Of a stretch of DNA of 64,000 nt, positions 63,907 through 64,000 are shown in pieces; position 1 is the stretch's first letter, and the number at the start of each line of letters is the position of its first letter. The stretch spans positions 186,001-250,000 of the forward strand of contig NZ_AHCA01000005.1 in the NCBI RefSeq assembly GCF_000238355.1, given 5' to 3'. The position numbers and the translations under genes are program-made. A model generated the notes under the pieces. The model had not been told where the DNA came from. It did no database searches and saw nothing but the letters and a program-made list of their open reading frames with translations. The stretch is from Pseudoalteromonas haloplanktis ATCC 14393 (GTDB taxonomy: Bacteria; Pseudomonadota; Gammaproteobacteria; Enterobacterales; Alteromonadaceae).

Positions 63907-64000
63907 TTAAAAATCAGGCTCTGCCGTAAATGTCATGATTTGTCCTGTTAACGGGTGCGCTAGTTGCAACATTTGTGCATGTAATTGAAGTCGTTTTGCA
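63907..64000 (-). CDS. rluA: Ribosomal/tRNA pseudouridine synthase, C-terminal fragment (probable RluA)
   Basis: Only the last 31 codons lie in the window. They read ..RLQLHAQMLQLAHPLTGQ, the typical end of RluA-family pseudouridine synthases, followed by EPDF and stop. The position, next to the djlA-lptD block, matches enterobacterial rluA, which modifies 23S rRNA U746 and tRNA U32. The gene continues beyond the window edge. Confidence 0.8.
   Translation of the reverse strand, partial: AKRLQLHAQMLQLAHPLTGQIMTFTAEPDF

Noticed and set aside
1..64000. Mobile elements, CRISPR arrays, tRNA or rRNA genes
   Set aside because: I looked for transposase or integrase motifs, regularly spaced repeats and tRNA-like cloverleaf sequences and saw none that I could support.

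Overview
The window looks like chromosomal DNA of a marine gammaproteobacterium of the Alteromonadales, most likely Pseudoalteromonas or a close relative. This rests on gene content and order: dksA-gluQ-pcnB-folK-panB-panC; lptD-surA-pdxA-rsmA-apaG-apaH divergent from amgK-murU-djlA; glrK-qseG-glrR; and a Gram-negative dedicated sortase locus. The DNA is moderately AT-rich. I saw no tRNA or rRNA genes, transposase, integrase, phage gene or CRISPR array. Names rest on reading the sequence, not on database searches.

Layout. 1-3510 (minus): opgG and opgH (cut by the window edge) for osmoregulated periplasmic glucans. 3845-9424 (minus): a small cysteine-rich lipoprotein, then panC, panB, folK, pcnB, gluQ and dksA; pcnB appears to use an ATT start codon. 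9698-13390: an AraC-type regulator divergent from a penicillin-amidase-family lipoprotein. 13380-16234: sfsA, an M17 aminopeptidase and a phosphoribosyltransferase. 16443-20656 (minus): a YjbH-family protein and a large lipoprotein. 21011-25621: a Crp-like regulator, a small membrane protein, an amidohydrolase and a chemoreceptor. 25648-26744 (minus): four tandem genes for small secreted EF-hand proteins. 27063-30934: glrK-qseG-like-glrR and a DUF1543 gene. 30956-31398: two very small genes.

The highlight is 31506-37949, a complete proteobacterial dedicated sortase system. A histidine kinase and response regulator are divergent from an OmpA-like protein, a VIT/VWA protein ending in an LPQTDG sorting signal, and a class GN sortase. 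The kinase appears to carry a CBM9-like sensor domain. The end of the sortase gene, including its catalytic Cys and Arg codons, lies antisense to the extended 3' end of an EamA transporter gene.

38916-43058: proB, a diguanylate cyclase, a membrane-anchored glutaredoxin-like protein and gltX. 43490-49363: a 1957-residue secreted subtilisin-family protease with C-terminal beta-sandwich repeats and a GlyGly-CTERM-like tail. 49698-53559: a MipA/OmpV-like porin, a DUF3019 protein and a second chemoreceptor. 53690-60253 (minus): the apaH-apaG-rsmA-pdxA-surA-lptD outer-membrane biogenesis and housekeeping cluster. 60310-62922: amgK-murU-djlA (peptidoglycan recycling and co-chaperone). The window ends with a DUF3530 protein and the 3' end of a probable rluA.
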